In this document: piece after piece, positions 46,976 through 55,979 of the stretch
Position numbering within the stretch: position 1 is the first letter of the stretch
Layout: each line of letters opens with the position of its first letter
Assembly: GCA_005502875.1 (NCBI GenBank)
Contig: SCMV01000018.1
Span: 1-64,000 of the forward strand
Length of the DNA stretch: 64,000 bases
DNA from: Comamonadaceae bacterium 2PF
GTDB lineage: Bacteria; Pseudomonadota; Gammaproteobacteria; Burkholderiales; Burkholderiaceae_C
Direction: 5' to 3'
Translations under genes and position numbers: made by a program
The notes under the pieces: generated by a model
What the model saw: only the letters and a program-made list of their open reading frames with translations
Told to the model about the DNA's origin: nothing
Databases searched by the model: none

Positions 46976-48193
46976 ATGGACATCCGCATGGAGGTGGAGC
47001 AGTTGATGGCAACCGAAGTGGGGCCGTTCGTGCCCCGACTGATGGCGGCTGCGGGCATCGTGCTGGTGGCCTGGGTGCTGTCGCGCCTGGTTCGCGCCAC
47101 CGTGAGCCGGCTGGCGCAGCGCACCGGCCTGGAGCGCCGCCTGCAGACCCCTGGCCTGGCCGGGGTGCTGGTGCAGGTGGCCACCGGCCTGGTCTGGCTG
47201 CTGGCCTTGCCGGCCTTGCTCGGCACGCTGCAGCTGCAGGCCTTGCTCGACCCGGTCAACGTGATGATGTCGCGTTTGATGGGCTACGTTCCGAGCCTGT
47301 TTGGCGCGGTCGTGATCCTCGGGGTGGGCTGGCTGGCGGCGCGCATCCTCAGGCAGATCGTCGAAGGCTTGCTGATCGCGGCGGGCTCCGAAAACCTGGC
47401 CGAGCGCCTGGGCCTGGGCTCGGCCCTTGGCGAGCGCAAGCTGGCCAGCCTGGCGGGCTCGGCCGTGTTCCTGCTGGTGATGCTGCCCACGCTGACGGCG
47501 GGGTTGCAGGCCCTGGGGCTGGAGGCGGTGGCCCGACCGGTCGGGCAGATGCTCGACGCGGTCGTGGCCCTGGTGCCTCGCCTGGTCTCTGCCGGCCTGA
47601 TCGTGGGCATCGGCGCCTTGTTGGGGCGGGTCGTGGCCGGGGTGGTGGTCACCGCGCTGGTGGGCGCCGGGGTCAACCGCTGGCCGGCGCGCATGGGCCT
47701 GCCCGACGGCTGGCGTTTTGCCGGCCGCGACCTGGCCGAGCTGGCCGGCTCTTTGGTGATGCTGGGCTTTGTCATGGCCGCCATCACGCAGGCCTGCCAG
47801 GTGCTGGGCTTCGAGGTGCTGACCGAAGTCGTCACCGTGCTGGGCTCGGTCATGGCGCGCCTTGTGACGGCTGCGCTGGTGCTGGCCATCGGCCTGTGGC
47901 TGGCGTCGGCGGCGGCGCAGGCCGTCGAGGCCAGCGGGCGCCACGAGGCCCTGGCCTGGGCCCGCGTGGCGCGCTGGACCATCCTGTTCTTCTCCACCGC
48001 GCTGGCCTTGCGCCAGTCGGGCCTGCCGGGCGACATCATCGTCATCGCGTTCGCGGCCGTGGTGGGCGCGATCGCGCTGGGCCTGGCGCTGGCGCTGGGC
48101 CTGGGCGGGCGAGAGGTGGCTGCTCGCCTGCTCGATGCGCTGGCGCGACGCTACACCCGCATCGATGAAGACCGTGGCAACCCACCTGCCTGA
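46976..48193 (+). CDS. Mechanosensitive channel-like protein with conserved TM-helix repeats
   Basis: The 405-residue, very hydrophobic protein has about ten predicted membrane helices built of repeats like LMAAAGIVLVAWVLSRLVRATVSRL and LFGAVVILGVGWLAARILRQIVEGLL, matching the TM-helix repeat (PF05552) of CmpX-like mechanosensitive channels. It starts 54 bases after mscS, so the two channel genes are probably co-transcribed with the sensor kinase. Confidence 0.83.
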   Translation: MDIRMEVEQLMATEVGPFVPRLMAAAGIVLVAWVLSRLVRATVSRLAQRTGLERRLQTPGLAGVLVQVATGLVWLLALPALLGTLQLQALLDPVNVMMSRLMGYVPSLFGAVVILGVGWLAARILRQIVEGLLIAAGSENLAERLGLGSALGERKLASLAGSAVFLLVMLPTLTAGLQALGLEAVARPVGQMLDAVVALVPRLVSAGLIVGIGALLGRVVAGVVVTALVGAGVNRWPARMGLPDGWRFAGRDLAELAGSLVMLGFVMAAITQACQVLGFEVLTEVVTVLGSVMARLVTAALVLAIGLWLASAAAQAVEASGRHEALAWARVARWTILFFSTALALRQSGLPGDIIVIAFAAVVGAIALGLALALGLGGREVAARLLDALARRYTRIDEDRGNPPA

Positions 48194-48202
48194 GGCCGCT
48201 CG

Positions 48203-49807
48203 GTGAGCATCGGCCTGCGGCACCTGCCGCGCCTCCTGCGGCGGCTTTTCAACGAGGGCAGCCTGCCCCAGCAGGTCGCGGGCATGGGCCTGCTGGCTTC
48301 GGCCGCGGCGCCCTTGGCGACGGCGGCATGGGGCTGGGGTGAGCCGCACACCTGGCTGGCCATGGCGCTGACCGGCCTGACCGCCACGGCGGCGGCCACC
48401 TGGGTGGCGTGGCGCGCCTCGGCGGCCTTGCTGCGGGTCTCGGACGCGGCCCAGTCTCTGCGCAGCGAACACCTGCGGGACGGCCTGGAGGTGCCCTTGC
48501 TCAACGCGACGGCCGAGCTCTTCGTGCTCTCGGCCCGCTTGCGCCGCCTGGTGCTGGCCGTGCGCCGCCACCGCAAGGAGCTGGAGGCGCTCAACCACGC
48601 GCTGGGCCAGCGCCTGCACGCGCGCACCCACGAGCTCAGCACCCTGCAGGAGCTGTCCATCGGCCTGGCCCAGCAGACCGACCTGCACCGCCTGGTCGAC
48701 GAGGCCCTGCAGGCCCTGGAGCGCACGCTGAGCTACAGCAGCGCCTCCTTGTGGGCGCGCGAGGACCTGCGCGCCGACGGACGGGTGGTGCTGATGGGCT
48801 ACCGCACCGGCGAGGGTCATGAGGGCCTCGATGGCGATGACCTCTCGGGCATGCGCCTGTCGCGGGGCAACCTGCGGCACTACGAGCGCATCGAGCGAGA
48901 GCGCCAGACGGTGGTCGACAACCAGGTGCAGCACAGCTTCCTGAGCTGGTTGATCGACCGGGTCACCGATGACGCGCGCACTTCCACGCTCTATCGCAAC
49001 AGCCGCTCCTGGGTGGCCCAGCCGCTGCAGTTCCGCGACGACGTGCTGGGCGTGATGCGGGTGGACCACGCCGAGCCTGGTTACTTCGACCCCGAGCGCG
49101 TGCGCCTGCTTCAGGCCGTCAGCAGCCAGGCGGCGCTGGCCATGCACCACGCGCAGCTGGCCGAGCAGGCCCGCGACCTGGCCGTCATGGCCGAGCGCAA
49201 CCGCATCGCCCGCGACCTGCACGACGCGGTGTCGCAGACGCTGTTCGCTGCGCACGTCATCGCCGGCACGCTGGGCAAGGCCTTGCAGGCCGGCCCCGAC
49301 GAGGCGCTCAGCCAGCAGGCGCAGTCGCTGGGCCGGCTCATCCAGGGGGCGTTGGCCGAGATGCGCATGCTCATGCTGGAGCTGCGCCCGGACGCGCTCG
49401 AGAAAATGACCTTTGGCGAGTTGCTCAAGCACGCCATCGATGCCCAGGCCAGCCGGGGTGGCACGCGCTTCGTGCGCCACGTCGCTTCGGCCGACCGGCT
49501 GTCGGCGCCGGTGCGCATGCAGCTCTACCGCATCGCCCAGGAGGCCTTGTCCAACGTCAGCCGTCACAGCGGCGCCACCGAGGCCGAGGTGCAATGGGTG
49601 GTGCAAGGCCCCCAGCGCGCCATGCTGCGCATCCGCGACAACGGTTGCGGCTTCGACACCGCCGCCGAACACCCCGGCCATTTCGGCCTGGAGAACATGC
49701 GCGCGCGCGCCGCAGAGATCGGCGCCGTGCTGACCGTGGTGAGCGCGCCGGGCCAAGGCACCGACCTCACCGTGCAATGGGGCGATGACCCCCACGATGC
49801 CAACTGA
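48203..49807 (+). CDS. NarX-like sensor histidine kinase with GAF domain
   Basis: The GTG at 48203 is nine bases after the channel gene. The 534-residue protein has two membrane helices (about 23-45 and 50-70), a HAMP-like linker, and a GAF-like domain (about 150-320, LAQQTDLHRLVDEAL to SSQAALAMHH). Next comes a HisKA_3 dimerisation domain with the phospho-His in RNRIARDLHDAVSQTLF, and an HATPase domain (IAQEALSNVSRHSGA, DNGCGFD, HFGLENMRARA). It phosphorylates the LuxR-type regulator encoded two bases downstream. The signal is unknown, but co-location with mechanosensitive channels hints at envelope or osmotic stress. Confidence 0.93.
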   Translation: MSIGLRHLPRLLRRLFNEGSLPQQVAGMGLLASAAAPLATAAWGWGEPHTWLAMALTGLTATAAATWVAWRASAALLRVSDAAQSLRSEHLRDGLEVPLLNATAELFVLSARLRRLVLAVRRHRKELEALNHALGQRLHARTHELSTLQELSIGLAQQTDLHRLVDEALQALERTLSYSSASLWAREDLRADGRVVLMGYRTGEGHEGLDGDDLSGMRLSRGNLRHYERIERERQTVVDNQVQHSFLSWLIDRVTDDARTSTLYRNSRSWVAQPLQFRDDVLGVMRVDHAEPGYFDPERVRLLQAVSSQAALAMHHAQLAEQARDLAVMAERNRIARDLHDAVSQTLFAAHVIAGTLGKALQAGPDEALSQQAQSLGRLIQGALAEMRMLMLELRPDALEKMTFGELLKHAIDAQASRGGTRFVRHVASADRLSAPVRMQLYRIAQEALSNVSRHSGATEAEVQWVVQGPQRAMLRIRDNGCGFDTAAEHPGHFGLENMRARAAEIGAVLTVVSAPGQGTDLTVQWGDDPHDAN

Positions 49808-49809
49808 CC

Positions 49810-50463
49810 ATGCCCACAGACACCCACACCCCCCCGATCCGCGTCTTCCTGGCCGACGACCACCCGATGGTGCGCGCGGGCCTGGCCGGCATGATCCAGG
49901 GCGAGAGCGGCCTGACGCTGGCGGGTGAAGCCGCCGATGGCCGCGAGGCCGTCAAGCTCATCCCCACGTTGCAGCCCGATGTGGTCTTGCTCGACATGGC
50001 CATGCCGCACCTCGATGGCGTGGGCGTCATCGAAGCCTTGCACGCCTCGTTGCCCGACACCCGCTTCGTCATCCTCAGCAGCCTGCTCGACCCGCTGCAG
50101 GTCGATCGCGCCGTGCGCGCCGGCGCGAGGGGCTACCTGCTCAAGACGGCCTCGGCGCAGGAGCTCGTGACCATGATCCGGCAGGTGCACGCCGGTCGCC
50201 GCGTGCTGGGCCCCGAGATCACCGATGCCATGATCGCCAACCAGCAGCGCGACGTGCCTGGCGCCGACCTCACCACCCGCGAGCGCCAGCTGCTGGCCCT
50301 GATGGTGCAGGGCATGAGCAACCAGGAGATCGCCGAGGCCATGGGCATCGCGCTGCCCACGGTCAAGTACCACGTCACCAACGTGCTGGGCAAGCTGCAG
50401 GTCGACAGCCGCACCGAGGCCGTGGTGCTGGCGCTCAAGCACAAGCTGGTGCCGCAGGGCTGA
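49810..50463 (+). CDS. NarL/LuxR-family response regulator
   Basis: The 217-residue regulator has a receiver domain (VFLADDHPMVRAGL, phospho-Asp in VVLLDMAMPH, LLKTASAQEL) and a LuxR-type HTH (TTRERQLLALMVQGMSNQEIAEAMGIALPTVKYHVTNVLGKL). It is the partner of the kinase encoded two bases upstream. A CCGAC-CAAA-GTCGG palindrome follows its stop and precedes the next gene, so it is a candidate for recognising that box. Confidence 0.96.
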   Translation: MPTDTHTPPIRVFLADDHPMVRAGLAGMIQGESGLTLAGEAADGREAVKLIPTLQPDVVLLDMAMPHLDGVGVIEALHASLPDTRFVILSSLLDPLQVDRAVRAGARGYLLKTASAQELVTMIRQVHAGRRVLGPEITDAMIANQQRDVPGADLTTRERQLLALMVQGMSNQEIAEAMGIALPTVKYHVTNVLGKLQVDSRTEAVVLALKHKLVPQG

Positions 50464-50466
50464 AGC

Positions 50467-50480
50467 CCGACCAAAGTCGG
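50467..50480. promoter_or_regulatory. CCGACCAAAGTCGG palindrome upstream of the lone receiver
   Basis: CCGAC and GTCGG form a perfect dyad around CAAA. The element starts 72 bases before the ATG at 50539 and 60 bases before TAAGCT (50527-50532), a possible -10. It is the best copy of a box seen upstream of several genes. Confidence 0.45.
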
Positions 50481-50538
50481 GGTTGGGGCCCGTCCGTGGA
50501 TGGGGGTGTTCAACCCGCCGGGTGCCTAAGCTGGGGTC

Positions 50539-51012
50539 ATGTTGTCGCCCAGCTTCACGCCCATGCCTGTCCCCATCCACGCCTTGTTCAAGCTGCCCCC
50601 CGCTTCGCCTCGCGTCCTGCTGGTGGAAGACGACGCCGTGCTGGCCCTGGTGGTCATGGAGCAGCTGCGCACACTGGGTTGCGAGGTCTCGCTGGTGGAA
50701 AACGGCTGGATGGCCGTGCAGGCCTGGGCGGGCACGGAGGTCAACGAGTCCTTTGACCTGGTGCTCATGGACCTGCAGATGCCGGTGATGAATGGCGTGC
50801 AGGCCATGCGCCGCATCCGCCGCCTGGAAGAGGATCAGCGGCATCGCGCCGCCCCGATCGTGGCCTTCAGCACCTGCAGCTTCGACGAGACGGGCATGCA
50901 CCTGCCGTCCTCGGGCTTCGACGATTTTTTGCCCAAACCCTGCGAGCTCAGGCAGCTGGCTGCCCTGCTGCGCCGCTGGGTGCCGCAGGCCCGCCTGCGC
51001 GCGGTGGCCTGA
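50539..51012 (+). CDS. Single-domain response regulator
   Basis: The 157-residue protein is a receiver without output domain: RVLLVEDDAVLALVVMEQL, phospho-Asp in DLVLMDLQMPVMNG, and FDDFLPKPCELRQL with the conserved Lys. It may act as a phosphate shuttle or by protein contact. It sits between the NarL-like regulator and an AraC regulator, and has its own promoter box upstream. Confidence 0.9.
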   Translation: MLSPSFTPMPVPIHALFKLPPASPRVLLVEDDAVLALVVMEQLRTLGCEVSLVENGWMAVQAWAGTEVNESFDLVLMDLQMPVMNGVQAMRRIRRLEEDQRHRAAPIVAFSTCSFDETGMHLPSSGFDDFLPKPCELRQLAALLRRWVPQARLRAVA

Positions 51013-52038
51013 TCAGCCGACCAGGCGGTTGCGGCTGGCCCAGGCGCGCGGCGAGCTGCCGCTCCAGCGCTGGAACGCCCGGTAAAAGGGGCTGAGTTCG
51101 GCAAAGCCCAGTTGCTGGGCCACTTCACGCACCGTGCGCTCGCCCCCCGCCAGCCACTGCAGTGCCAGCTCGCGCCGAGCCTCATCCAGCAAAGCGTTGT
51201 GGTGCGTGCCCCGCTCGCTGAGTCGGCGTGCCAAGGTGCGTTCACCCAGGCCGAAGGCGGTCGCCGCCTCGGCCCGGGTGGGCGCCGCCATGCGCGCGCC
51301 CGAAGCCATTTGTTCGCGCAACCAGTTGCGCACGGCCTCGTCCAGGCCTTGCTGCTGCGCCAGCGCCTGCAACTGGGCTGCGGCGTACTGCTCGTGCAGG
51401 CGCGCCAGCTGGGCGTTGGCCTGCGGCAAGGGCAGGTCGAGCACCCCGTTGTCGATCAACAGACCGCTGTAGGCCTGGCTGAACTCGACGGGGCAGCCGA
51501 ACACCTCCCGGTAACCGGCCAAAGGCCCCTCGGGCTCGTGGCTGAAGCGCACCAGGCTCGGCTTGAGCGGCTGAGGCGTGATCCAGCGCGAGGCGCTGAC
51601 CACGGCGGCCAGCACGGCCTCGATCTGGTGGGGGCTGAAGGCCAGGTCGCCCTGGCGCGGGTGGTAGACCAGCCAGCTGGCCTGGGGGCCGGCGAGCAGC
51701 TGAAAGCGCCCGCCATCGGAGATCAGCGACTGGTACTTCTGCACCACGGCCAGGGCCTGGCGCAACGTGGCGGCCGACTGCACGATGAAACCCACCACGT
51801 TGAAGCTGCCCGGGCCCACCACGGTGCCGGCTTTGAGGCCGAAGCCGGCGTCTTGGGTCAGGCGCGCGGCGGCACGCCACAGCCGGGTGATGTGGTCGAT
51901 GGGCCAGCGCTCGCGATCGAGCTCCTGCGGCGGGATGCCGGCGGCGCGCAGCAGGGTGGTTTCCTCGATTCCCTGGCGATGCGCTTCTGCCAACACTGTG
52001 CGCACCCAGCTCATCGACACCATGGCCTGTGAAGTCAA
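51013..52038 (-). CDS. AraC-family regulator (OruR-like)
   Basis: The 341-residue protein (or a start at the internal Met codon at 52023, slightly shorter) has an N-terminal arabinose-binding-type domain of the OruR/ArgR class (about 30-215, PQELDRERWPIDHITRLWRAAARLTQD) and a C-terminal AraC HTH (about 255-341, AATAFGLGERTLARRLSERG, VAQQLGFAELSPFYRAFQRWSGSSPRAW). It is divergent from the FAD dehydrogenase gene 85 bases away and probably controls it and the genes that follow. Confidence 0.9.
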   Translation of the reverse strand: MTSQAMVSMSWVRTVLAEAHRQGIEETTLLRAAGIPPQELDRERWPIDHITRLWRAAARLTQDAGFGLKAGTVVGPGSFNVVGFIVQSAATLRQALAVVQKYQSLISDGGRFQLLAGPQASWLVYHPRQGDLAFSPHQIEAVLAAVVSASRWITPQPLKPSLVRFSHEPEGPLAGYREVFGCPVEFSQAYSGLLIDNGVLDLPLPQANAQLARLHEQYAAAQLQALAQQQGLDEAVRNWLREQMASGARMAAPTRAEAATAFGLGERTLARRLSERGTHHNALLDEARRELALQWLAGGERTVREVAQQLGFAELSPFYRAFQRWSGSSPRAWASRNRLVG

Positions 52039-52123
52039 TCTCGCTGTCCTCCAAAGTCAATGGTTCGGGATCATAAGTCGATAAGGTCGCGGCCAGCGAC
52101 GTGTTGGAAGAAGGAAGCGATCG

Positions 52124-53749
52124 ATGGCTTCGGCTGTGCGGACAGACGTGGTGGTGGTGGGTGGGGGCCTGGCGGGCATCGTCACGGCCCTGGAATGCCT
52201 CAAGGCGGGCCGGCACGTGACCGTGGTCGACCGCGACACGCCCGAGCGCCTGGGCGGCCTGGCCTTGTGGGCCTTCGGGGGCATGGCCCTGGTCGACACC
52301 CCGCTGCAGCGCCGCATGAAGATCGCCGACTCGCCCGAGCGCGCCCTGCGCGACTGGTTGAGCTTTGGCGAGCTGGCCGAGGGCGACACCTGGCCCCGCC
52401 GCTGGGCCGAGTTTTACGTGCAGCACTCGCGCGAGCAGGTCCACGACTGGCTGGTCTCGCACGGCCTGAAGTTCTTCCCGGCTGTGAACTGGGTCGAGCG
52501 GGGTCGCTTTGGCGAGGGCAACAGCGTGCCGCGTTACCACGTGGTCTGGGGCACCTCGCGCGAGCTCACACGCCGCATGATCTCGGCCATGCGGGCCGCC
52601 GACACAGGTGGGCGCCTGCAGGTGCTCAGCGGCCACCGCGTCACCGCGCTGGAGCGCAGCGGTGGCGTGATGAGCGGCGTGCAGGCCGTGCACGAGCCCA
52701 GCGGTGCGCAGGTGCGCATCGAGGCGCCGGTGGTGGTGCTGGCCATGGGCGGCGTCAACGGCTCGACCGAGCAGTGCATCGCCAACTGGCCGGCGCACCG
52801 GCCGCGCCCGGCCACGCTGCTCAACGGCGCGCACCCCTTTGCCGATGGCGCCCTGCACCGCCTGGCCACCGATGAGCTCGGCGCGCAACTCACCCACGCG
52901 GGCGAGATGTGGAACTACGCCGCCGGCATCCCGCACCCGCAGGCGCATTTCCCGGGCCACGGCCTGTCGACCATCCCCTGCAAGTCGGCGCTGTGGCTGG
53001 ACCACGCCGGGCGGCGCATCGGCCCCGAGCCCCTGGTCACCGGCTTTGACACGCACGAGCTGTGTCGGCAGGTGGCCGCGCAGCCCAAGCCCTGGACCTG
53101 GCACCTGATGAACTGGCGCATCGCGGCCAAGGAGTTCGCCATCTCGGGTGCCGAGCACAACCAGCGCGTGCGCGACAAGCAGCTTGTTCACTTCCTGCTG
53201 GAGACGGCGCTGGGCAACCACCGCCTCGTCAAGCAGATGCAGCGCGAGAGCCCGCATTTCCTGGTCGCTGACACGCTGGCCGGGCTGGCGCAGAAGATGA
53301 ACGCGCTGACCCTGGCCGAACACGGCGAGCAGCACGTCGACCCGGCCGTGCTGCAGGCCACGGCCGATGCCTTTGACGCGAACTTCGCCAAGGGCCTGGA
53401 GCTGGCCAACGACGACCAGATCCGCCGCATCGTGCACGCACGACAGTGGGGGCCCGATCGCCTGCGCACCTGCAAGCCGGCGCCGCTGCAGCAACGCGGC
53501 GCCGGCCCCTACATTGCCATCCAGGTTCAGCTGATCACGCGCAAGAGCCTGGGGGGCTTGCAGACCGACCTGCAAAGCCGCGTGCTGCAGGCCGATGGCC
53601 AGGCGGTGTCGGGCCTGTACAGCGTGGGTGAGGCGGCCGGTTTTGGCGGGGGCGGGGCCAGCGGCAAGCGATCGCTCGAAGGCACCTTCCTGCCGGGCTG
53701 CATCCTCACGGCCCGCGCGGCGGCCCGCTCGATCAACACCGGGGCTTGA
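52124..53749 (+). CDS. FAD-dependent dehydrogenase, KstD/fumarate reductase type
   Basis: The 541-residue flavoprotein has the FAD Rossmann motif VVVVGGGLAGIVTALECLKAG at 9-29, FADxxRxG-like segments and a C-terminal GGGGASGKRSLEGTFLPGC that closes the flavin site. It belongs to the FAD_binding_2 dehydrogenases (3-ketosteroid dehydrogenase, fumarate reductase). The substrate is not evident. It is followed, 104 bases on, by a transporter and two enzymes for 2-hydroxy and 2-oxo acids. Confidence 0.88.
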   Translation: MASAVRTDVVVVGGGLAGIVTALECLKAGRHVTVVDRDTPERLGGLALWAFGGMALVDTPLQRRMKIADSPERALRDWLSFGELAEGDTWPRRWAEFYVQHSREQVHDWLVSHGLKFFPAVNWVERGRFGEGNSVPRYHVVWGTSRELTRRMISAMRAADTGGRLQVLSGHRVTALERSGGVMSGVQAVHEPSGAQVRIEAPVVVLAMGGVNGSTEQCIANWPAHRPRPATLLNGAHPFADGALHRLATDELGAQLTHAGEMWNYAAGIPHPQAHFPGHGLSTIPCKSALWLDHAGRRIGPEPLVTGFDTHELCRQVAAQPKPWTWHLMNWRIAAKEFAISGAEHNQRVRDKQLVHFLLETALGNHRLVKQMQRESPHFLVADTLAGLAQKMNALTLAEHGEQHVDPAVLQATADAFDANFAKGLELANDDQIRRIVHARQWGPDRLRTCKPAPLQQRGAGPYIAIQVQLITRKSLGGLQTDLQSRVLQADGQAVSGLYSVGEAAGFGGGGASGKRSLEGTFLPGCILTARAAARSINTGA

Positions 53750-53853
53750 GAGCATGCCGCATCGCCAGCACCGATCAGCCCCTATCAGCCCCCTGTGGCG
53801 CCGCCGCATGACCTCCGATTTGCCACCCCACCACCCCACCAAGAGGAGCCCCG

Positions 53854-54735
53854 ATGCAAGGTGACGTTGTTTCCATCGTGCTGCTGCCGCTGATCCTGGC
53901 CTTCATCATGTTCTCGCTCGGCCTGGGGCTGACGGTGGGGGACTTCCGGCGCATCCTCGTGCAGCCGCGCGCCTTGCTGGTGGGCGTCTTCAGCCACTTC
54001 GTGCTGCTGCCGCTGGTGTGCTTCGGCATGCTCAAGCTCGTGGGGTTGAGCGGGGCGTTCGCGGTGGGCTTCATGATCCTGGCGGCCTGCCCAACCGGTG
54101 CCACCTCCAACTTGCTGACCTACCTGGCGCGTGGCGACGTGGCCCTGGCCCTGGGCTTCACGGCCATCGCCAGCTTGCTGACCATCTTCACGCTGCCCAT
54201 CATCGTGACCGCAGCGCTGGGCCACTTCATGGGCGCCGAGCGCGCGGTGAACATGCCCGTCGGGTTGATGATGGGGCAGGTCGCGTTGGTGATGGGCCTG
54301 CCGGTCACGCTCGGCATGGTCGTGCGCCACCGCTGGGCGGCCTGGGCGCAGCGTTTCGAGCCGCGCGCCACGCGCATCGCCACGGGCCTGTTCGTGCTCA
54401 TCGTGGTGCTGGCCGTCATCAAGAACTGGCCGATGGTGCAGGCGCACTTCGCGGCCCTGGCGCCGCTGGCCCTGGTGCTCAACCTGACCATGCTGAGCCT
54501 GGGCTTTGCGGTGGCCTGGCTGGCGCGCCTGTCGCGCAGCCAGTCGATCACGCTGGGCATCGAGACGGCGGTGCAGAACGGCGCCTTGGCGCTGGTGATC
54601 GCCAGCACGGTGCTGCAGGACGGCACCATGGCCATCCCCGGGGCGCTGTATGGCGTGCTGATGTACGTGGGCGGGCTGCTGTTCGCGTGGGTGATGCGGC
54701 GGTACGTGGCGGAGCCCGCGTCGTCACAGGCCTGA
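53854..54735 (+). CDS. Bile acid:sodium symporter family (BASS) transporter
   Basis: The 293-residue protein has about nine to ten membrane helices. FILAACPTGATSNLLTYLARGDVALA (about 70-96) is the BASS core with the crossover motif. These carriers move organic anions with sodium in bacteria. Its place before a 2-hydroxyacid dehydrogenase suggests uptake of such an acid. The next gene begins 19 bases on. Confidence 0.92.
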   Translation: MQGDVVSIVLLPLILAFIMFSLGLGLTVGDFRRILVQPRALLVGVFSHFVLLPLVCFGMLKLVGLSGAFAVGFMILAACPTGATSNLLTYLARGDVALALGFTAIASLLTIFTLPIIVTAALGHFMGAERAVNMPVGLMMGQVALVMGLPVTLGMVVRHRWAAWAQRFEPRATRIATGLFVLIVVLAVIKNWPMVQAHFAALAPLALVLNLTMLSLGFAVAWLARLSRSQSITLGIETAVQNGALALVIASTVLQDGTMAIPGALYGVLMYVGGLLFAWVMRRYVAEPASSQA

Positions 54736-54754
54736 TGCCCGAGTGGAGGCCGAC

Positions 54755-55912
54755 ATGCCCGTGCACCTGCCCCTGCACCTGCCAGCCACCGCCGCCGACC
54801 TGCGCCTGAGGGCCCAGGCCCGCCTGCCCCGCTTCCTGTTCGACTACGTGGACGGCGGTGCCACCGACGAGCAGACCCTGCGCGCCAACGAGGCCGCCTG
54901 GTCTGGCGTGACCTTGCGTCAGCGCGTGTTGCGCAACGTCGATGGCGTCGACACCTCGACCACGCTGGCGGGCCAGCCCTGCCAGATGCCGCTCGCGTTG
55001 GCGCCCGTCGGCCTGGGGGGTTTGCTGGCGCGACGGGGTGAGGTCCAGGCCGCGCGCGCCGCCGAAGCCGCCGGCGTGCCGTTCACCTTGTCCACGGTGG
55101 GCATCTGCTCGCTGGGTGAGGTGCAAGCCGCCGTGCAACAGCCGATCTGGTTCCAGCTCTACATGCTGCGCGACCGGGGCATCGTGCAGGCCCTGCTGCA
55201 GCGGGCCTGGGCCGCTGGCTGCCGCACCCTGGTCTTCACGGTTGACCTGCCCACCTCGGGCATGCGCCACCGCGACACCCGCAACGGTTTGTCGGCCCCC
55301 GCTGGCCGTGCCGCCCTGATCAAGGCGGCGCACCTGGCCTGCCGCCCTGGCTGGATCTGGGACGTGGGCGTGCGCGGCAAACCCCATGGTTTTGGCAACC
55401 TGAACGAGCAGGTGCCGCTCGCGCAGGACATGGACGCCTTCAAGGCCTGGATCGACACGCAGTTCGACCCCACGGTGACCTGGTCCGACATCGACTGGGT
55501 GCGCAGCCAGTGGCCGGGCACCGTGCTGCTCAAGGGCATCCTCGACGAGGAGGACGCGCGCCAGGCCGTGCGCAGCGGCGTGCAGGGCCTGGTCGTGTCC
55601 AACCACGGCGGCCGGCAACTCGATGGCGTGGCCGCCACCGCCGCGAAACTGCCCGGCATCGCGCGTGCCGTCGATGGCGCCCTGGCCGTGCTGGTCGACG
55701 GCGGCGTGCGCAGCGGCGTGGACGTGTTCCGCGCGCTGGCGTTGGGCGCCCAAGGCGTGCTCATCGGCCGGCCCTGGGCCTGGGCGCTGGCCGCTGGGGG
55801 CCAGGCCGCGCTGACCGACTTGCTGCGCAGCTGGCAGCGAGAACTGCAGCTGGCCATGACCCTGGCCGGCGTGACAAGGGTGGCGGACATCGGCCCCGCT
55901 CACCTGGACTGA
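54755..55912 (+). CDS. FMN-dependent alpha-hydroxy-acid dehydrogenase
   Basis: The ATG at 54755 follows GGAGG by five bases. The 385-residue protein is an L-lactate/mandelate dehydrogenase-type FMN enzyme: FDYVDGGATDEQTLRAN, LALAPVGLGGLLARRGE, WFQLYMLRDRG, FTVDLPTSGMRHRDTRNG, LLKGILDEEDARQA, VSNHGGRQLDG (catalytic His) and VLVDGGVRSGVDVFRALALGA. It oxidises a 2-hydroxy acid to a 2-oxo acid. The substrate is inferred only from the ThDP decarboxylase downstream. Confidence 0.94.
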   Translation: MPVHLPLHLPATAADLRLRAQARLPRFLFDYVDGGATDEQTLRANEAAWSGVTLRQRVLRNVDGVDTSTTLAGQPCQMPLALAPVGLGGLLARRGEVQAARAAEAAGVPFTLSTVGICSLGEVQAAVQQPIWFQLYMLRDRGIVQALLQRAWAAGCRTLVFTVDLPTSGMRHRDTRNGLSAPAGRAALIKAAHLACRPGWIWDVGVRGKPHGFGNLNEQVPLAQDMDAFKAWIDTQFDPTVTWSDIDWVRSQWPGTVLLKGILDEEDARQAVRSGVQGLVVSNHGGRQLDGVAATAAKLPGIARAVDGALAVLVDGGVRSGVDVFRALALGAQGVLIGRPWAWALAAGGQAALTDLLRSWQRELQLAMTLAGVTRVADIGPAHLD

Positions 55913-55979
55913 CCGGCTTTTTGTCCCCCCCTTTGCGAACGCCATCGACCCCCACACCCGACCCGCAGGAGACAACAAC

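Noticed and set aside
45832-49795. Very long antisense open frame through mscS, the channel gene and the sensor kinase
   Set aside because: It is Gly/Ala/His/Gln/Arg-rich shadow translation of GC-rich genes on the other strand; only the end at 45326-45832 looks like a real gene.
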